The translations under genes and the position numbers were made by a program. From contig JAAVTG010000182.1 in assembly GCA_011947345.1 (NCBI GenBank), forward strand, positions 20,185-84,184: 64,000 nucleotides of DNA, written 5' to 3'. Source of the DNA: Phytophthora quininea. Taxonomy: Eukaryota; Oomycota; Peronosporomycetes; Peronosporales; Peronosporaceae. Of the stretch, positions 9,626-20,918 are shown piece after piece; within the stretch, counting starts at the first letter, position 1; each line of letters begins with the position of its first letter. The notes beneath the pieces were generated by a model that made no database searches, was not told the DNA's origin, and saw only the letters and a list, made by a program, of their open reading frames with translations.

Positions 9626-10545
9626 TTGCGTGTCGTGATAATTGCACATTGTGGTATACGGGCGCGTCGTGGAATTGATGCAATGCTGCAACTTATTCAG
9701 GACGAGTTTGTGGTGGATAATTTGCGAGTTCGAGTGGAGAAGTTCGTGCCTGAATGCCTGCAATGTAAGCATGTGAGAGGCGGACAATTAATTCAGAGAC
9801 CATGGAATACCACGCACACAGCTACCCAGCGAAATGAACTGCTTCACGTGGATTTGTTGTCTATGGGTGAAAACTATGGCGACGCAAAATATTTGCTCGT
9901 TTTGAAAGATGATCTCTCGCACTATTGTGAACTTGTAGCATGTGAAGACGCGAATGGGCTAGTGGCTGCATCCGCTGTACTAGACTAGTACACAAGATTC
10001 GGATTACCAGCGATGTGGGTTTCTGACCAGGGATCTCACTTCCGAAACACACTAATGACAGATTTGAAGGAACGCTTAGGAGCTCAGCAGCGATTTGTTC
10101 CAGTATATACCCCTTGGCTCAAGGGGACCGTAGAAAGAGTGAACAGGGACATACTGCAGGTGATTCGTGTGTCGTTACTGGAGTTTGAGTTGGATACAAA
10201 GAGCTTGGAGTATTTACTGCCTGTCGTGCAGTCTAATCTCAACCAAACGCCAGTTCGTTCGCTAGCAGGAAATCACCGGTGGAGATTTTCACAGGGTTAG
10301 CTCGCGAACCCGTTCTGAACGTAGTCCTTATTCCAAATGCGCGGGCAGCTACTGACAAACTCCTGGTGCGTCAATAAAGGTTGCTGCTGTCACACGTGAT
10401 GACCTTCTGAATCATCTCAAATATCAAGAAGATCGATTAAAAGCGGTGTCAGCTGGTGAAACGTGCCCCTCTCAGTCCACAAAACATCGCCAAGCGACAG
10501 ATATTTACTCCGGAATATGGACTGGGATGAGAGCGTTTTTGCAGT
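9626..10545 (+). pseudogene. Ty3-type integrase remnant
   Basis: An H2C2 zinc-binding domain (HCGIRARRGIDAML to CLQCKHVRGG) is followed by the integrase core LLHVDLLSMG, an in-frame stop at 9986-9988, then WVSDQGSHFRN and TPWLKGTVERVNRDILQ in the same frame. A one-base shift near 10283 separates the following TPVEIFTGLAREPVLNV. The stop and shift make it non-functional as read. It belongs to the same element as the gag and protease before it. Confidence 0.75.
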
Positions 10546-10599
10546 GAAGCCAGGCAAAATTTGTTTGCTATGTGGCTAGCGTTTAATTAAACCTCTCTC

Positions 10600-12024
10600 T
10601 TCTTTTCTGTATCACCTGATAGCTCGCAAGTACTTCGGATCGCTAATCTTGCAGATGAAGTTCCATCAGACGTACTTCACGCTGTCGATGATACGATGAA
10701 CATTTCGAAGACCTTTTCACGAGATCATCTGGGTATGATCGCGATTCAAAATCCTGTTGCATGCGCAAGTTAGTTATCGGCATCAGAACATTCGTCAAAA
10801 GAAAACGAAATAACCATATTTATAATGTCACGTAGATATTTTCGATCAAATCATTGCGATCACCTTTGAAGTCATGTTAGACTGGGATCTAACCAAAACA
10901 ATATCCAAAAGGGAAGGGATGAATATTTGGGACGACGGAAGCATTTTATGGATCAACAGAATCGCAAAGTTCTACTGGCTTACTTCATTCACGTATGATG
11001 GTTTGGATTTGTAGAATGTCAACGACGCTGGAGGAATACACTCAACTTCGTAATAAGGATCACCTTCGCCAGCATTTGGTCAGCTATGTTGACTCCATTC
11101 TTCATGCCAGCTATCCGGTTTCAGCGAACAATTGCCCCAGTTGCTACGACACTAATCTCGAAGCCGTGGCTGTTACTCAACAAGCATGTAAAAAGCCCCC
11201 CAACAAACAAACAAACAAACACAAAAATGGAGCGACACAACCAAATACCGCACGTTATTATTCTTGTAACATATTTTATGGAGCTGTCGGGCTAAATTAG
11301 AAGTGCATTACCCAAATATGTAAAAATATCCCTGAGCAAAGTCAAGAACTAAACGATGCAGTTGGATTCTATCGCTTAGCAATGTCACAGCCATTGCCCA
11401 CGTCAAGTAACGGCTAATATTTTGCGGTTATTTCGACGCAAACGCTGTTGACTTACCAAACCCACCATTGGTTTCATAGCAAGTCTTGCTTCAAATCGTC
11501 CAAGCGAACACCAAAAGTAAAAAAAAGCATTCTTTCCGAAATCACCATGTCCAATATTAAATTGGACGAATACAGGATCAGTCGAGATTCAAAGAGCCCT
11601 TGGTAGTGAGTACTTAAACCTGTACATTCCGATTGTGTGCGAAGATATTAAATGCAACTACTATCTCAAGATTCCCAGTGCATGCGAAGGTATGTACGTA
11701 GTGTTAATGAAGTCTGGAACGATAAACATTTTTGGAATGATCTATAGGTTCCCACGTCAGTTTTTATATGATGAAATACACCACCATGAGCCAGAAAATA
11801 TCAAAGACCCTTCTGCTCTCCATATTGGAGCGTTTGATAAATCAATACCAAACGCGGATCCTCAAATGGATGCGTTCCAGTCTGATCGTCGCCGGAGGCA
11901 ATCATGTTTTTGTTTGCTATTTAACACTCACGAGATTGCAGCTCCCATGGCAGCTTTATACTTACTGAGTGGATCTGCATTTTATTCTTCCACTACGTAT
12001 TCAAAGATTTTCTTGAATGGATAA
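10600..12024 (+). mobile_element. Helitron Rep-region remnant
   Basis: Series of broken plus-strand frames. Recognisable pieces: LRQHLVSYVDSILHASYP followed by NNCPSCYDTNLE (11058-11160), as in the zinc-containing segment of Helitron Rep regions, and the terminal frame 11635-12024 with APMAALYLLSGSAFYSSTTY, matching the conserved segment before the helicase. No intact HUH motif or Pif1 helicase seen. Likely the continuation of the fragment at 5940-6583. Moderate confidence because motifs are weak. Confidence 0.45.
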
Positions 12025-12565
12025 ACATGTATATGCGCTTTTCGAACACAACCACACGGAAATTATGCTGGATGAACTTCAAGCCTTCAAGTTGTTATCT
12101 TAACTACGTACTTCGATCCCAAGAGCTGAACTCAGTGTGAGTCATGGAGTTTATAATGGAGTGGACGAAGCATCGAAACAAAACTGGTATGTAAATAATG
12201 CTGGGACACCCACACCACGCTACGGACTCCATACATCGGTGCAACACCAACTGTCATAGGTTGTCGCCTTCCGGATATTGATCTATAAAAATATTGAGGT
12301 AGTTCGTTCTTGGAGGCAAATGCCGAAGTGAATAGATTAAAGTTAACCCTTTCGTGATAAACAGGTGCATTTTACCCGTTTTGCTGTTTTCGCACAAGGC
12401 GACGTAAAACACCTAATCAAAAGGATGCAATGTTTAAAGTGAGTCAACCAGGTCAACGTACGGCCAAAACCAAGTCTTGTACCCGCCAGTTTGTGGACGA
12501 AAATGCTCCACGTGCAACCATACAATTCAGCCGTTACATGCATATTTCATTTCAGAACCAGCGTG
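12025..12565. other. No gene recognised
   Basis: Short open frames only, no motif. Contains the 5' flank of the DOT1-like gene. Nothing else supported. Confidence 0.4.
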
Positions 12566-13857
12566 ATGCAGACTAGATTCTCGGACCCAGAAGACAGAGC
12601 AATCGTTGTGGTCGCACATGGATTCGAGGCACAAGGGCGACGGATCGACTGGAAGGCCGGGGCGTTGCAGATGCGTACGAAGCGGTCAGCAAAGACGTTG
12701 CAAGATAGGCTTCAAGCCTTGAAGTGGATGTATGGACGTGTGTTGGCTCGCTTCCCTCCGCCTTTTTTCTTCTTCTTCTTTTTCTCGAGATCATTTGCCC
12801 AACAACAACGTGTGCTTACCTCAACTAGAGGCTCCGGTACCCATAACTTGTTGCTTACTCGGGATTGCGTTGAGCAAGCTCTGGCCGTCATGCATGATGG
12901 GGTTACTAAAGCGGATGTTAGATCAAAACCTGGTAGATCGGATGAAAACGCTGGAGAGATATTGCCGGAGTTGGTGGCAAGTGTCATCACGGAAATCGGC
13001 GATGTGGATATGCAAGATGTGTTTCTCGATGTTGGCTCTGGGCTGGGCAACGTTGTTGTCCAATTTGCATTTCAAACCAATGCCCGTCGACGCATCGGCA
13101 TTGAAAAGAGAAGTGACCTCTGATCAACTGGGACTCAGTGCTTGAGATCCTGTGTAACGGGGTTACACGAAAGTCATAACCGTGCGTTGACTTTAGAGGT
13201 TACACGAGACTCTACACACGGTTAAGAGTTTCGACTCTGTATCCATCTGGCTCTCCACCACTCATTTACATATCTCTTAGGTTAATTTAGCCACATAGTT
13301 TAGTCTATACATTTACACCAAGGTCAGATAAACAATTCAATTCAGTTCTATTTTTGCAGTTAATTAGTGTTGTCCTTGTTTTAAGGGACACTGACTCTGC
13401 GAGTCCTAGTTATGGGACTGTACTTGGTTCTCGTATAGAACCGAAGGCTGGAAGCCTAAAGACACTGACTCGTGGGGTCCTACGTCTTCCTCTGTGCACG
13501 TGCTGCTACGCAGCCCCGCTACATCCTATATCGCTGCTCCAACAACTGAAAAAAGTGTCATTAGCTCATGGTGATATGTTGGACATTCCTCTATCGTCCC
13601 GCTCACCTTTCCAAGACGCCTCCGTCATGAATGCCATGCTTTATAAAGAGAAGGCCAAACTTATCGTCCAAGAACAGTTCCGCTTCATGAAGCAAGCGCG
13701 TTTGGTCGTTTTGACATCGCGGTACTGTCCCCGGCACCGCCCTTCTTGTCCGAAAGAGTGTTGCAGAAGGTGGCAAGAATCAAGCACTTTGCTTGGACGC
13801 TGCAGTTGGAAGACGGAGCTACTTGCCCTACACATCTACAAGCACCGAGTTTGTTAA
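12566..13857 (+). pseudogene. SANT-like/DOT1 histone methyltransferase, LTR-split
   Basis: First part, 12566-13152: an N-terminal Myb/SANT-like segment (RFSDPEDRAIVVVAHGFE, KRSAKTLQDRLQALKWMYG), a TTC-rich stretch, then the DOT1 fold with S-adenosylmethionine motif FLDVGSGLGNVVVQFAF and RRRIGIEKRSDL. After the solo LTR (13153-13523) the gene resumes: KVSLAHGDMLDIPL, the KLIVQEQFRFMKQARLVVLTS strand and CPRHRPSCPKECCRRWQE to 13857. DOT1 proteins methylate H3 Lys79 in nucleosomes. A frame change around 13120 also breaks the reading before the LTR. Nuclear if it were active; as read it is a disrupted copy. DOT1 domains are numerous in Phytophthora, so this may be one of several. Confidence 0.75.
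13153..13523. mobile_element. Solo LTR inside the DOT1-like gene
   Basis: About 371 bp beginning TGTAACGGGGTTACACG and ending CCCCGCTACA (TGTA/TACA ends), flanked by TCCTG on the left and TCCTA on the right, a 4-5 bp target duplication. Contains TATA-like and AATTCAATTCAG sequence inside and no coding frame. Typical residue of recombination between two LTRs of a Ty3/gypsy element. No related LTR flanks the gag-pol relic at 7880-10545. Confidence 0.75.
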
Positions 13858-13903
13858 ACTATAGTGAAAACAAGTCAAATGCATTTTCGTCACTTACCGT
13901 GAC

Positions 13904-15850
13904 TCAAGGGATTATAACCCGTACGACGGATCTGCGCTGTACCACCTCTACGCTGTCAACATCGCCACCGCCCTTAATCTCCTCGCAACCAGCTTCGACG
14001 GAAGCTCTTCCCTCATCGCTTGTAGCGCTATTTGTTGCAGTGTTCGGTATATTGACACAAATGCCTCCTTCATCGCCACCCGACACCACATCATTGCCAT
14101 TCGACATCACTTCATGTCCTTCCTCACTAATTCTTGGCGTTGCCTTCAATTTTGCCAGGGTAGACGATCTTCTAATGTTGCTTTTGGTAGTGAATAGCTG
14201 CTTCGGAAGGTAGGATCGATGGAATTTGTCCCAGCACGTCCATGTCTTGTGGGGACACGTGAAAGTAGATTCGATGCACGTATGCACAACTCTACATAGG
14301 CACGCTGTGTGCGTGAGGCAATAATCAGTGAGTTCTGTAGGATATCGTCCTTCAAATCAGCAAACGAAGCACTGGCGCCGCTTTCTACCATTTCCAGCAA
14401 AATTTGCTTTGATGCCGCGAATCTGGTCAACTCTGTCAACACCTTGCATGTTCTGATTATACTCTAGAGCACAAGTTGGTGCTGGAAATTGTCGTACTTC
14501 AGCTCCTATTCGCCTGGTCACAGTTATTGACGTAGATGAATCTGCGTTCGAGGCCATTGTCACTATGTTGCCGTCACACCAAGACGCTGCTAGCATCTCG
14601 CGATCCGATGACACAGCTTGGCGATGATCACCGCGAGTTGCTTCCTTTTATCGAGAACAGTAAACTGAGGAAAGTGCTTGCTCTTTCCACGGACGGTACC
14701 ACGCTCGTAGAAACCTTTCACTCGCAAATCCAGCAGTATCTGGACACTCGTGTAGTAATTGTCCATGTCGACTACGCGCCGAGCGGAGAAATACGGCCGC
14801 ATCACTTCAATGACGTGCTTGCAAACTTGTTTTACATTCTCGAGATCCTCCCGAAGTTCGTGAGCTTCCGAAGGATCTACGACGTTCTGGAGGTGATTGG
14901 ATATGTCACTGTTGTTGTAGTGTAGGAGATAGTTCAACGCAATCCAGCTTGTAGAGCAGCAAACATCGTACACTCGAAAGTGGTATTTTCCACTGGGCTT
15001 GGGAGGATTGTATACGATGAGATGACGATCATGACGAGAACGACAAGCGATACTCGCCTCGTCCAAAGCCACGCTGCGACCAACCTCCATGTAGTGACCA
15101 CCAGTGAGTTTGAGCAAGTTCAACAACATCTCCACGGCCTCGACCCCTGCCACGATTTGGCACAGTACCAACGGTGGCGCCAGCCTCACTACCAGCAGGA
15201 CGTCCTCCACCCCCATCACCAGCATCATCGTCTCCACGACCATGACCCTTGCCACGTCCACGACCCCTGCCACGCGTTGGTATAGTGCCAGCGGCTACAC
15301 CAGCATCTTCACCAGCAGCACGTCGTCCTTCAACATCACCAGCGCGGTCTACATGACCACGTCCCCGGCCGTGACCCCTTCCACGAGTTGGTGCAGCAGC
15401 AGATACTGTGTCACCGCCAGTAGCACGGCCTCCATCGCCACCATCAACACGATCCCCACGCCCAAGTCCACGTCCACATGTTGGAGCAGCGGCTGCGTCA
15501 GCACCGACACTACTAAAGCTCTGATTTGCTAGTACTGGGAAATTCCATAACTGTTAGTTTCGCTTATTCTCAGGTGGCGATATACACCATACCTTCCGTC
15601 GCGTGGTACGCCAACACTGCATCTACACGGAGGAAAAGTCATTGCCGTTGTCCCATTCGGGTTGCCGTCTGACACTATGTAGAGATATTTGTTGTCAAGG
15701 CCACGACTGGGAGGCTGGAAGCAAGGAGGCTACGACGCTATCATGGTGTCGCGGGCTGAACGTCGCGTGCGATTCGTGCAGTTTAGACGTCCATTCCGCA
15801 GCCCGCAACTCCTTCCAGGCAGAGTGAAAGTCAAGGTCGCTGCCTGGCAG
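13904..15850 (-). pseudogene. piggyBac-type transposase (DDE_Tnp_1_7)
   Basis: Minus strand in several frames. 5' part near 15790-15850 has DFHSAWKELRAAEWTSK, then DAVLAYHATEGM; next an Arg-Gly repeat region; then the core frame 15273-14590 with LDEASIACRSRHDRHL, SGKYHFRVYDVC, and VVDMDNYYTSVQILLDL carrying a catalytic Asp; then AGNMQGVDRVDQI-type sequence (NQNMQGVDRVDQIRGIKA, 14357-14614) and a C-terminal part to about 13904. Cut-and-paste transposase family. Frame changes near 14600 and 14440 and stops in the 5' part mean no complete protein. Terminal repeats with TTAA were not located. Confidence 0.7.
15104..15535 (-). repeat. RGG-type coding repeats in piggyBac ORF
   Basis: Degenerate units of roughly 90-110 bp that on the minus strand encode PTRGRGRGRGKGHGRG-like blocks separated by Ala/Gly/Asp-rich spacers; at least four blocks are visible. 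They lie between the N-terminal and DDE parts of the transposase. Arg-Gly repeats usually bind nucleic acid. Confidence 0.65.
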
Positions 15851-16051
15851 CGTGTCGTCGATTTTTGAGCCTTTACGTCGTCGTTTCCGCTCGCCGCGGT
15901 CTTCCTGGGGAGCCGCGCGCTTTGCTGGCGGAATTTGATGGGAAACCGGTAGTGGGGAGGGGAGATACCAAGTAGCGATCGGCGGATATGTGTCGCAAAA
16001 ATATCTAAAATGCGAGTTGTTCAGTACTCTTGTCATCCCCGAATCATACAA

Positions 16052-16890
16052 TTTGATTGCATCGTTTACGGTGCTGTATCAATTTATGCGAGATGTTATA
16101 CCAGACTTATTATAGGCATTTAAACTGAAGATGTTCCGAGCTGCCAAAACGCTGTTTAGTGAAAATAAGTCAAATACATTATTTACTGCTGCACGTTGAC
16201 GGTGCTCCTCGATGGAGCAGCTCGCCGCGCCGCGCGAGCCCTTCCTGGTGACAAAGCGTTCCCTGCCGCTGTACGAGGCCCTCCGCAGCTTCACCTGGAC
16301 GTTGGTCTTCCCTGTGCGGTGATGAAGATGTGGAGAACAGTGAACAAGATGCAGGAGAAGCTCAGCGCCGACTCGGGCCATGGTGTCATGAGCGTCATTC
16401 TGTAACAGGTCACACAGTCGAGTTGGAAGCACATGACGAGCTTGACTACCCGTTCGTGCTGAAGCTGCAGGTGCAGGAGACCGAGGTGAACGACCGCATG
16501 TAGTGTGAAGAGGCTTCCTCCATGGGACGAATCCGCTACATGCAGCATGAGGACCCCAAGCGCGAGCTCGTACACCAGCGGCTACAGCCAACCTCTAGAA
16601 TGTATACACCAAGGAGAAGCTGTTGCGAAGCATTTTGCCGCCGCAGCCGCACAAGAAGTCGATTGGGGAAGCGAGAGACCCTCGCAAGTTGTGCAGCGCC
16701 AAACGTACGCCAGACGCATCAGGGTGTGGCCTTTGCTGAGCCGTTCGCATTGCACATCGACGGGATAAAGAATGCATAGCTGGAGAAGCCGCTGGGCTGG
16801 AGCGACAAGCCTTTCATCGAGTTCAGGATCCTGCAGCTACTTGGGGCGCTAGTGCCGGTGTATCGGCTTAGTAAAAATACATGAATCATA
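16052..16890 (+). other. Decayed coding-like segment, unrecognised
   Basis: GC-rich stretch with coding-like composition broken by stops. Readable pieces are MEQLAAPREPFLVTKRSLPL, HTVELEAHDELDYPFVLKLQ and GWSDKPFIEFRILQLLGA. No family recognised. Possibly a captured or dead host gene within the transposon island. Confidence 0.3.
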
Positions 16891-16897
16891 GTGGAGC

Positions 16898-17183
16898 CTC
16901 TTGGAGCACCAGGCAACGGCCAGCAGTGACGCAATACGCTGAAAGTCCTGCTTGGTCTCGTCTGTGTGGTCATCGCTACCTCGGTTAATAAGACGAAGCA
17001 CATTGATGTACGACATCACTTTGTCTGAGAGCGAGTGGAAATGAAGCTGATTAAAATGGAGATTACCTCTGGAGTTGAAAGTGCAGCAGATGCTTTCACG
17101 AAACCATTGCCCCACACGAAGTTTGAGGAGCACAGAGCACATATGTTTACTATCCCCAAAAGAATACGAATCAAACAACTAAG
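16898..17183 (+). mobile_element. Ty1/copia RNase H 3' remnant
   Basis: Plus-strand peptide NKTKHIDVRHHFV, a stop, then ERVEMKLIKMEITSGVESAA and DAFTKPLPHTKFEEHRAHMF. This is the characteristic end of copia polyproteins (KHID-x-x-HHF ... D-x-FTKPL). Truncated with one in-frame stop. Confidence 0.8.
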
Positions 17184-17240
17184 ATAACCAGCAGGTGGGG
17201 TTATTATTGTTGTTGTATTACATCTTCGCGTCAATCATTT

Positions 17241-17640
17241 TTACTGGGAGTCTAGGTTTAAACTAGCTAGCCTCCAGCATAGGGTAGTATCCGCATACGT
17301 CAAGTCGTCCTCACTTGGCATCTGTGCGATTCTGTCTCCCACAAGGTCCTTCCATTCGGTCGCGTCTTGGGCTCGAGTACGAATGTTGAGTATGTCCGTT
17401 TTGGTACGGAGCCGACAGCCTCGCTTGACACTGCGGAGGTCTTGGCCCAGGATCGCTGGCAGCATGGGGCAAGGGCGTCCTCGCTAACCACTTTCTTCAC
17501 AGCTGTCGAAGTAGTGAGTCATTTGCAGGAACGCTGGGTTTCTCTCCGATCCGCGGAATATCTGTCCAAAGAGCATCCACCGCGCTTTAGTGATGCGATA
17601 GCGTCGCGGTTGAACATTGCAACACTTGCATAGCGCTGCG
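17241..17640 (-). mobile_element. LINE-type reverse transcriptase tail
   Basis: Minus-strand frames contain RRYRITKARWMLFGQIFRG followed by P-rich text and then ILNIRTRAQDATEWKDLVGD. This resembles the C-terminal tail of non-LTR retrotransposon reverse transcriptases (RWr-fGH-lR followed by W-x-x-LV). No RT core is present. Confidence 0.5.
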
Positions 17641-17697
17641 TTGGCGATACAGCTGCGATAGCTGATACCGAGCACCTGGAGAAGATGACGACGACGT

Positions 17698-18158
17698 GTG
17701 GGGTACATGACATTAACACCAACACGAGCGTGGAGCTCAGGGTGCTGCGGGTTTGTCCGTGGTACCAGGCGCTACCTCCAAGTACGTTTCCAGCTTGGGA
17801 CGGACCATCGCAAGAGCTAGAAATGAAGGTGGAGAAAACACTCATGGGCCACAGTAATGCTGTCAAGGAAACGGAGCCCAAGCCGCATCAAGGCGGCTCG
17901 AAACGGAAGGTTTTCAGCGAACCTAACGAGACGGGAACGAAGCAAAATAAACGGCGCGAACCGAATGAAGGCTGCTTTGAAAATGACATCCAGCGCGTGG
18001 CGCTACTCGAAGTGGGCGACAAAGAGCTTCGTGAATACTTCCAGCTGGAAGTGCAAGTCAAACGCGACGAGGCCATTTGCGTGCGAGCGAAAGCGCGAAA
18101 GGAGCTGCTGGGCTTGGGGGTTGGTCGCAAGGATGTCGATCGCCTCATACCTCTATAA
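17698..18158 (+). pseudogene. Family F gene, C-terminal half only
   Basis: Collinear and about 98 percent identical by eye to 28883-29342 of the intact gene. Begins inside the gene at the GVHDINTN segment and ends GRKDVDRLIPL-stop. The homology continues 12-15 bases past the stop, then breaks into hAT-like sequence. The 5' half is missing; a small piece of it lies downstream at about 18640-18730, so the copy was cut and rearranged. Confidence 0.8.
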
Positions 18159-18167
18159 CAGCGACTG

Positions 18168-18440
18168 GTGGACGCAGATTTTGACCTGAAACGAAGCTGG
18201 ATCATGTGCAAGTACAACCACTCCAAACTCAGCAACGCGCTGTTGACTAAGACAATCCAGAAGCTTGTGTTCGTGTACGCGAACGGATTGGCGGGATATA
18301 ACCTACCGGCCGTGGTGTACGATCGATCAACGCTTTATCAGAACGAAGATGAAGAAAGCGATGGCGAAGATGACGTCGACAATGTTCTACACTGGACTTC
18401 GTCGTTGTACGACAACTTCTTCGAGTACGGTGAACCGTAG
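18168..18440 (+). mobile_element. hAT transposase C-terminal fragment (tentative)
   Basis: 90-residue frame with HSKLSNALLTKTIQKLVFVY, similar to the end of the hAT dimerisation region (R-L--A---KLVFVY-N), followed by an acidic tail. Preceding hAT domains are absent. Joined directly to the truncated family F copy. Confidence 0.45.
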
Positions 18441-18639
18441 AATACCGCATAAATAGAAGTGTTGTTTGTTGCGTCTTATTATTTTTCTTCATATTTGTAC
18501 CAGCAATGCACGGCCACCACCTCATCTTCCACCGAGAAGTCTCAATCCATTCTCATGTTGACTACTGGGTTTTGGCCGGAGATAAACCCGGATCAATTGG
18601 ATCGATCCATGGATTTATATCGTTTTGGCCGCTGCTAAA

Positions 18640-18730
18640 CCATCCATACTCGAGAGCTACGGGATCACATATCGCTCTCGCCCAGGTATCAACTACAAGA
18701 CGTGGGCTTTGATTTTGGCTACAACAAAGC
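18640..18730 (+). pseudogene. Family F N-terminal fragment
   Basis: The DNA for GITYRSRPGINYK-type sequence (about 18655-18720) matches 28785-28850 of the intact gene with a few substitutions. It lies downstream of the C-terminal half from the same source, so gene order is reversed. Confidence 0.7.
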
Positions 18731-19245
18731 CACTCAAGATATTGCGTACCGAGAAGAAGCCTGATTCGTGGTCCAGAAGTTGATTGAAGGCAAGAAGGAA
18801 GGCAAATGGAAGGCCATGAAATGACGCCGCTAGAGTGGCGGGAATATTGCTGCGACAAGTATCCCTACCTGCTTGAGATCGCACGCAGTGTATTTACGAT
18901 GCCGATGTCATCACCTGCCGCGCCAACGCAAATATAGCTGGGATCTAAGGAGATAGTTTTATGCAACCAGAAAAAGTACTACATCCGAAAAATGGTCCTA
19001 CAGAAATGGTGAAAACATCCTACTCCACGTCCTGCAGGGCCCACAATTACAATTACTGTCCTCCACCAGTTAGTTTTTAAGTATGCAGCATTTCGTACGC
19101 TGTATATTACCTAATATAATAAAATTAGAGCGCTCTCAACCACTCAACCCAAGTGTTAGTTTGCCTTGGCCTCGCTGGCTGCACGGGGCGTTACAGCATA
19201 TTGCAATCTGCAGAGAACAACACGCGCTCTAACCGCTACACAAGT
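18731..19245. other. No gene recognised
   Basis: Degenerate sequence with many stops. AATATAATAAAATTAG near 19115 is AT-rich. Nothing supported. Confidence 0.4.
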
Positions 19246-20553
19246 ACCTAGTCAACACCACGCGCGGCGACACTACTCGCTACCAATGCTCTACCTACCG
19301 ATCTTCGCAATGTAAGGGCAAGCTGATAGTCAAGAAACTCTCTGAGGGCGATACCGAAGCGCGTGAAACTGGCGAGCACTCCTGCCGACAGACAGCCAGC
19401 TCGTCCGTTGGCTCGTGCGAGGAGAAAATGTCTGGTCTGCTGGAGAAGGAGGCCATCAACTCGATGGCGACTGTCTTTGAAGGGCTGTAGGACCGGGTGT
19501 CTCGGCGGCTGGCCGACAAGAACCCCGGAGAATCTGTACGCCCGCAACCTCTGGACGAGGCAATCAACTTTATCAAGTACGTGCGCGAGCAAGCCTTCGG
19601 CGGTGAAGAATTTCGTGTGCTAGAGAGCGAGACGACTGCGTGTGTGAGGATGACGAACGCTCGTTCCTTCAGTTTAACGTGTTCTACAATAACAACGGCA
19701 CGCGACAGTGTATCATCGGTATTGGCCATCACGACCTCATCCGTCTGCTGATATACGCCGGTGTGTCAATTTTTATCGACGGCACGTACAGCATCACACG
19801 AAAACCCTTCCAACAGACTATCATCGTCATGTATCACGATCCGAGTTACGACGTGTACATCCCAGTGCTTTTCATTTAGGTGGAGGCAAGGACGAATGGA
19901 CGTACTGGCACTGTCTGCACTGGGTGCGTGTGCTAGGGAAGATGAAGATGAATCCAGCCAGCATCACCTTCGACTTCGAAGCCACTTTCATCAATGCAGT
20001 CCGCGACCAATTCACTGGGACGACTGACATTGGTTGCTTGTTCCACTGGAAGCAGGCATTTCACAGAAAGTTGGTCGATCTCCGCAATCCAATTAATCAA
20101 ATCAATAAAGCCATGTCTCTCGGTGTCATCGATGTGCTGACCGTCATTCTAATCGCCGAGATCAGGCTAAAAGGCACCCCTACGTTGTGTCCAAGCTGAA
20201 CACAAAAGGGGTTGTTCGCTTGTGGTCTGAGTTTTGGACTTACTTCACACGTATGTGGCTGACGCTGTTCCCGCCTGAGGTATGGAGTGTCAACGTGTAT
20301 GTGGTGAGTGAAACAGAGATGCAGAATCGCAAAGACAATCCAATCGAGAGCTATAATCGTCGTGTCAAGCGGTAAGCACCCCACGCTGTTGGTTTTCGTG
20401 GAGAAGGACAAAGAAGAAAATAAGCAGGAGCCTTCTAATGCTCGACGACATTGCCATGCACCGTCGTCCTGTGCCACCATATGCAAATCCCGTCTCGCTG
20501 ACAACCCTAGACGACCACACTGCTTTCAAGCTGCCCCAGCAGCGCAAACGCTG
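19246..20553 (+). pseudogene. Mutator-like (MULE) transposase
   Basis: Starts with a FLYWCH/GCM-like zinc finger: YQCSTYRSSQCKGKLIVKK followed by GEHSC. Then come the MULE core motifs in shifting frames: VSIFIDGTYSITRKPFQQ (first Asp), DEWTYWHCLHWV, DFEATFINAVRDQF (second Asp), GCLFHWKQAFHRKL (C-x-x-H), and the C-terminal NPIESYNRRVK and HPTLLVFVE. Several frame changes and stops, for example near 19878 and 20198, leave it non-functional as read. Terminal inverted repeats not found. Confidence 0.85.
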
Positions 20554-20918
20554 ACGCGCCAAAAACTAATACAACAAAGCTGCAGTAGGTTGAGTAGTCA
20601 TAAGTCCTCCAATTGTGCAGGACAGTCGTGTCCTACCGCTTGTCAGGCATGCTGGTCCAGTTACTCTGTTCTGCAAGGCGCCCTAAATGTTGTCAATGAG
20701 TCCTTCAAAAGGTCCAGCATCTGTAGGACATTCTGTCGGATGCAGGAATTTTTCTGACTGCATTGATTTCTCCCGACCTATGCCGTGAGAGATATACGGT
20801 CGCCAATGACGGGATGTAATGGAGCTAATTTGTCGCTGCGCCGCATTAGCAATGGCAGGGAGAAGACGCCGGTTTCAGGTGTGGAAGCACTTTTGATGCA
20901 GTTGACGGGACGAAGGCT
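20554..20918. other. No gene recognised
   Basis: Sequence between the MULE and hAT relics with stops in all frames. No motif seen. Confidence 0.4.

Noticed and set aside
15104..15532. Ser/Thr-rich plus-strand frame resembling a mucin
   Set aside because: Antisense of the Arg-Gly repeats in the piggyBac ORF; no signal peptide.
15104..15535. Possible CRISPR-like or satellite array
   Set aside because: Units are degenerate, coding in one frame and part of a transposase; a CRISPR array is not expected in a eukaryote.
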